NCBI GenBank assembly: GCA_031398365.1
Contig: JANNND010000526.1
Location: 1 to 8,205 of the forward strand
Reading direction: 5' to 3'
DNA length: 8,205 nucleotides
DNA from: JAFDVL01 sp031398365
Lineage (GTDB): Bacteria > Acidobacteriota > Blastocatellia > RBC074
The notes under the pieces were generated by a model. The model saw only the letters and a list, made by a program, of their open reading frames with translations. It searched no databases and had not been told where the DNA came from. Below, piece by piece: positions 7,601 to 8,205 of this stretch. Numbering within the stretch: the first letter of the stretch is position 1; every line of letters starts with the position of its first letter. Made by a program: the position numbers and the translations under genes.

Positions 7601-8205
7601 GAAGTTCTGCTTTCAGTCAACGCCATGCCACTGACCGCCAAGCAATACGAATTGCAGTTTGCGATCCGCGATACAGGCATTGGCATTCCGGCAGACAAAG
7701 TGGGTCTGCTGTTTCAATCCTTCACTCAGGCCGATTCGTCCACCACGCGCAAGTTTGGCGGCACGGGTCTGGGCCTGGCGATCAGCAAACAATTGTGCGA
7801 ATTGATGGGCGGGAAAATGTGGATCGAAAGCGAAGAGGGAAGCGGGAAAACCTTCTTCTTCACCATCGTGACCGAAGCCTGCACCTTGCCTGAACCCGCA
7901 TTGCAGAGCGCGCGCGCCGCGCAGCCGTTGGTGGGCAAACGCCTGCTGATTGCCGAAAACAATCCGGCCCATCAAAAAATCTATCAGCAATTGGCGACGT
8001 CGTGGGGATGCGAAACCGTGCTGACCAATTCCGGGGTTGAGGCATTAGCATTGCTCACACAAGGAGAGCATTTTGACGTTGCGCTGATTGATGTCCGGTT
8101 GTCAGAAATGGACGGTCTCACGCTGGCGCGCAGGCTGTACCAAACACTTGCGACGCGCACGCTGCCGATCATTATTGCGTCGAACAGTGGGCGGCAAAAC
8201 ATCAG
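4691..8205 (+). CDS. Hybrid sensor histidine kinase with double regulator propeller (3' end outside window)
   Basis: At least 1171 residues, open to the window edge. A signal peptide (1-30, cleaved after AQA) leads to 14 propeller motifs of the form LWxGTxxGLxRxxNG. Their tryptophans are at 69, 112, 153, 197, 238, 279, 320, 362, 405, 451, 492, 534, 576 and 635, spaced 41-46 residues except the last, which fits two seven-bladed propellers. A Y_Y_Y domain follows (about 658-757, AYYTNLPPGTY near 723-733), then a membrane helix (764-783) and a coiled coil (about 784-835). The kinase core has HisKA with SHEIRTP (phosphoacceptor His845) and HATPase with an N box (Asn962), DTGIGI (994-999) and GGTGLGL (1023-1029). 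A receiver starts near 1083 with phosphoacceptor Asp1134. The sensor should be periplasmic and the catalytic parts cytoplasmic. The acidic pair normally DD is Glu1089-Asn1090. The ATG at 4691 is the only start after an in-frame TGA at 4655, but it lacks a Shine-Dalgarno. The ligand is unknown; related hybrid sensors often detect saccharides. More receiver, Hpt or AraC-type output domains may follow beyond the edge. Confidence 0.93.
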   Translation, partial: MKQSVWWKSLCLCFGLALCSLSAALGQAQAFPAAALDAPQFVREVWTEQQGLPSNAVQKFLQTSDGYLWLGTQEGLARFDGVSFTRWNDRHQYANRNLSVVALCESRDGSVWFGTKGGLNRLKNGVMTKFTEADGLLSEAIKDVREDLRGILWIATSKGLCSYSNGQFKAHPLLLSQVNAEEPEINVLLPRRDGSLWLGTPNGVLNLKEERLLSLTTKNGLLANEITSLYEDRLGNLWIGSKGGLNRLNNGQLTSFTTADGLLGNDVRAIAEDTAGQIWVATWAGVNYLFAGQWYGYSTQDGLPADQVWDIHADAEGSIWIGTDTDGLARLRPARLNVLRTHAELQGHRTLALCSAGDGSLWIGLGDKRGLGHLKNGKLTIYTQQDGLPDDTVISLHEAKDGSLWIGTRLGLGRLRDGRFATWKKMAATRGDWLLDDHIFSITEDRQGGLWFGTGYGLTYFKDNHFKTYLMADGLPHNNIRSVVSGRDGSLWAATYRGGLSRFQNGRFTNYTIAQGLAVNYLHTLFEDKEGTLWIGTNGGGLNQFKNGKIATFTTAQGLADDQVLQILEDDQDFLWVASLRGIARYAKKQFEEIAAGKSKTLTPIFSGVSEGLPNGGITSGAQAVGVKAPDGKLWFSSGKGLVWLQSRRFTTNTLIPPVFIEQLVVDRTTLSPAANLIMPPGSHDLEFHFSCLSMLVPLHVKFKYKLIGFDQDWVDAGTRRTAYYTNLPPGTYQFKVIACNNDGGWNTAGATVALQLKPRFYQTIWFYLSAMISLLALSLGGYQWRVRQLVLSEKLLTERVEQRTVELQHEIGERKLVEVELQRAKESAEQASRAKSDFLANMSHEIRTPMNAVIGMTSLLLDTPLATEQRDFVETVRSSGETLLTLINDILDFSKIESRKLDIEHHPFDLRACIEDALDLFVLKVAEKQLDLAADIPPTVPPIVLGDVTRLRQIIVNLVSNAVKFTAAGEVLLSVNAMPLTAKQYELQFAIRDTGIGIPADKVGLLFQSFTQADSSTTRKFGGTGLGLAISKQLCELMGGKMWIESEEGSGKTFFFTIVTEACTLPEPALQSARAAQPLVGKRLLIAENNPAHQKIYQQLATSWGCETVLTNSGVEALALLTQGEHFDVALIDVRLSEMDGLTLARRLYQTLATRTLPIIIASNSGRQNI

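Noticed and set aside
7036..7698. 220-codon minus-strand open frame
   Set aside because: It is antisense to the kinase's HisKA/HATPase domains. Its Ser/Arg-rich composition is typical of a shadow frame.

Overview
The window looks like a chromosomal segment of an Acidobacteriota-type bacterium. This rests on two signatures: a large two-domain MacB/FtsX permease of the kind called ADOP (acidobacterial duplicated orphan permease), and a giant hybrid histidine kinase with a double 'two-component regulator propeller' sensor. Both are typical of Acidobacteriota, and the kinase architecture is also common in Bacteroidota. The lineage is an inference from gene content. No rRNA, tRNA, insertion sequence, phage gene or CRISPR array is visible.

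Layout. Three genes lie on the minus strand, reading leftward from about 4292: a small secreted NTF2-like/lumazine-binding-like protein (3840-4292), the ADOP-type permease (1161-3755) and a secreted alpha/beta hydrolase (57-1043). The spacers between them are 84 and 117 bases, so they could share a transcript, but each spacer holds an inverted repeat built of 7-base units. A 398-base divergent region (4293-4690) separates this block from a plus-strand gene that starts at 4691 and runs off the right edge still open. That gene encodes a hybrid sensor kinase: signal peptide, 14 propeller motifs, Y_Y_Y domain, one membrane helix, coiled coil, HisKA, HATPase and a receiver domain.

How the parts may fit together. 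The kinase sensor should lie outside the inner membrane and signal to the inside. The three leftward genes encode an envelope permease and two exported proteins, so an envelope or nutrient response is conceivable, but only the divergent arrangement supports that link. The start codons of the permease and the NTF2-like gene are fixed by clear Shine-Dalgarno sequences well inside the longest open frames. The kinase and hydrolase have no clear Shine-Dalgarno.

The most unexplained signal is non-coding. The same hairpin-like motif, TTTTGGGA-N8-TCCCAATACCG followed by (C)AACAG, occurs twice: on the minus strand just past the hydrolase stop, and on the plus strand in the divergent region. Together with the two heptamer inverted repeats this suggests families of dispersed intergenic repeats. 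I see no clear new multi-gene system. The coding genes belong to recognisable families, with a degenerate receiver acidic pair as the main coding oddity.
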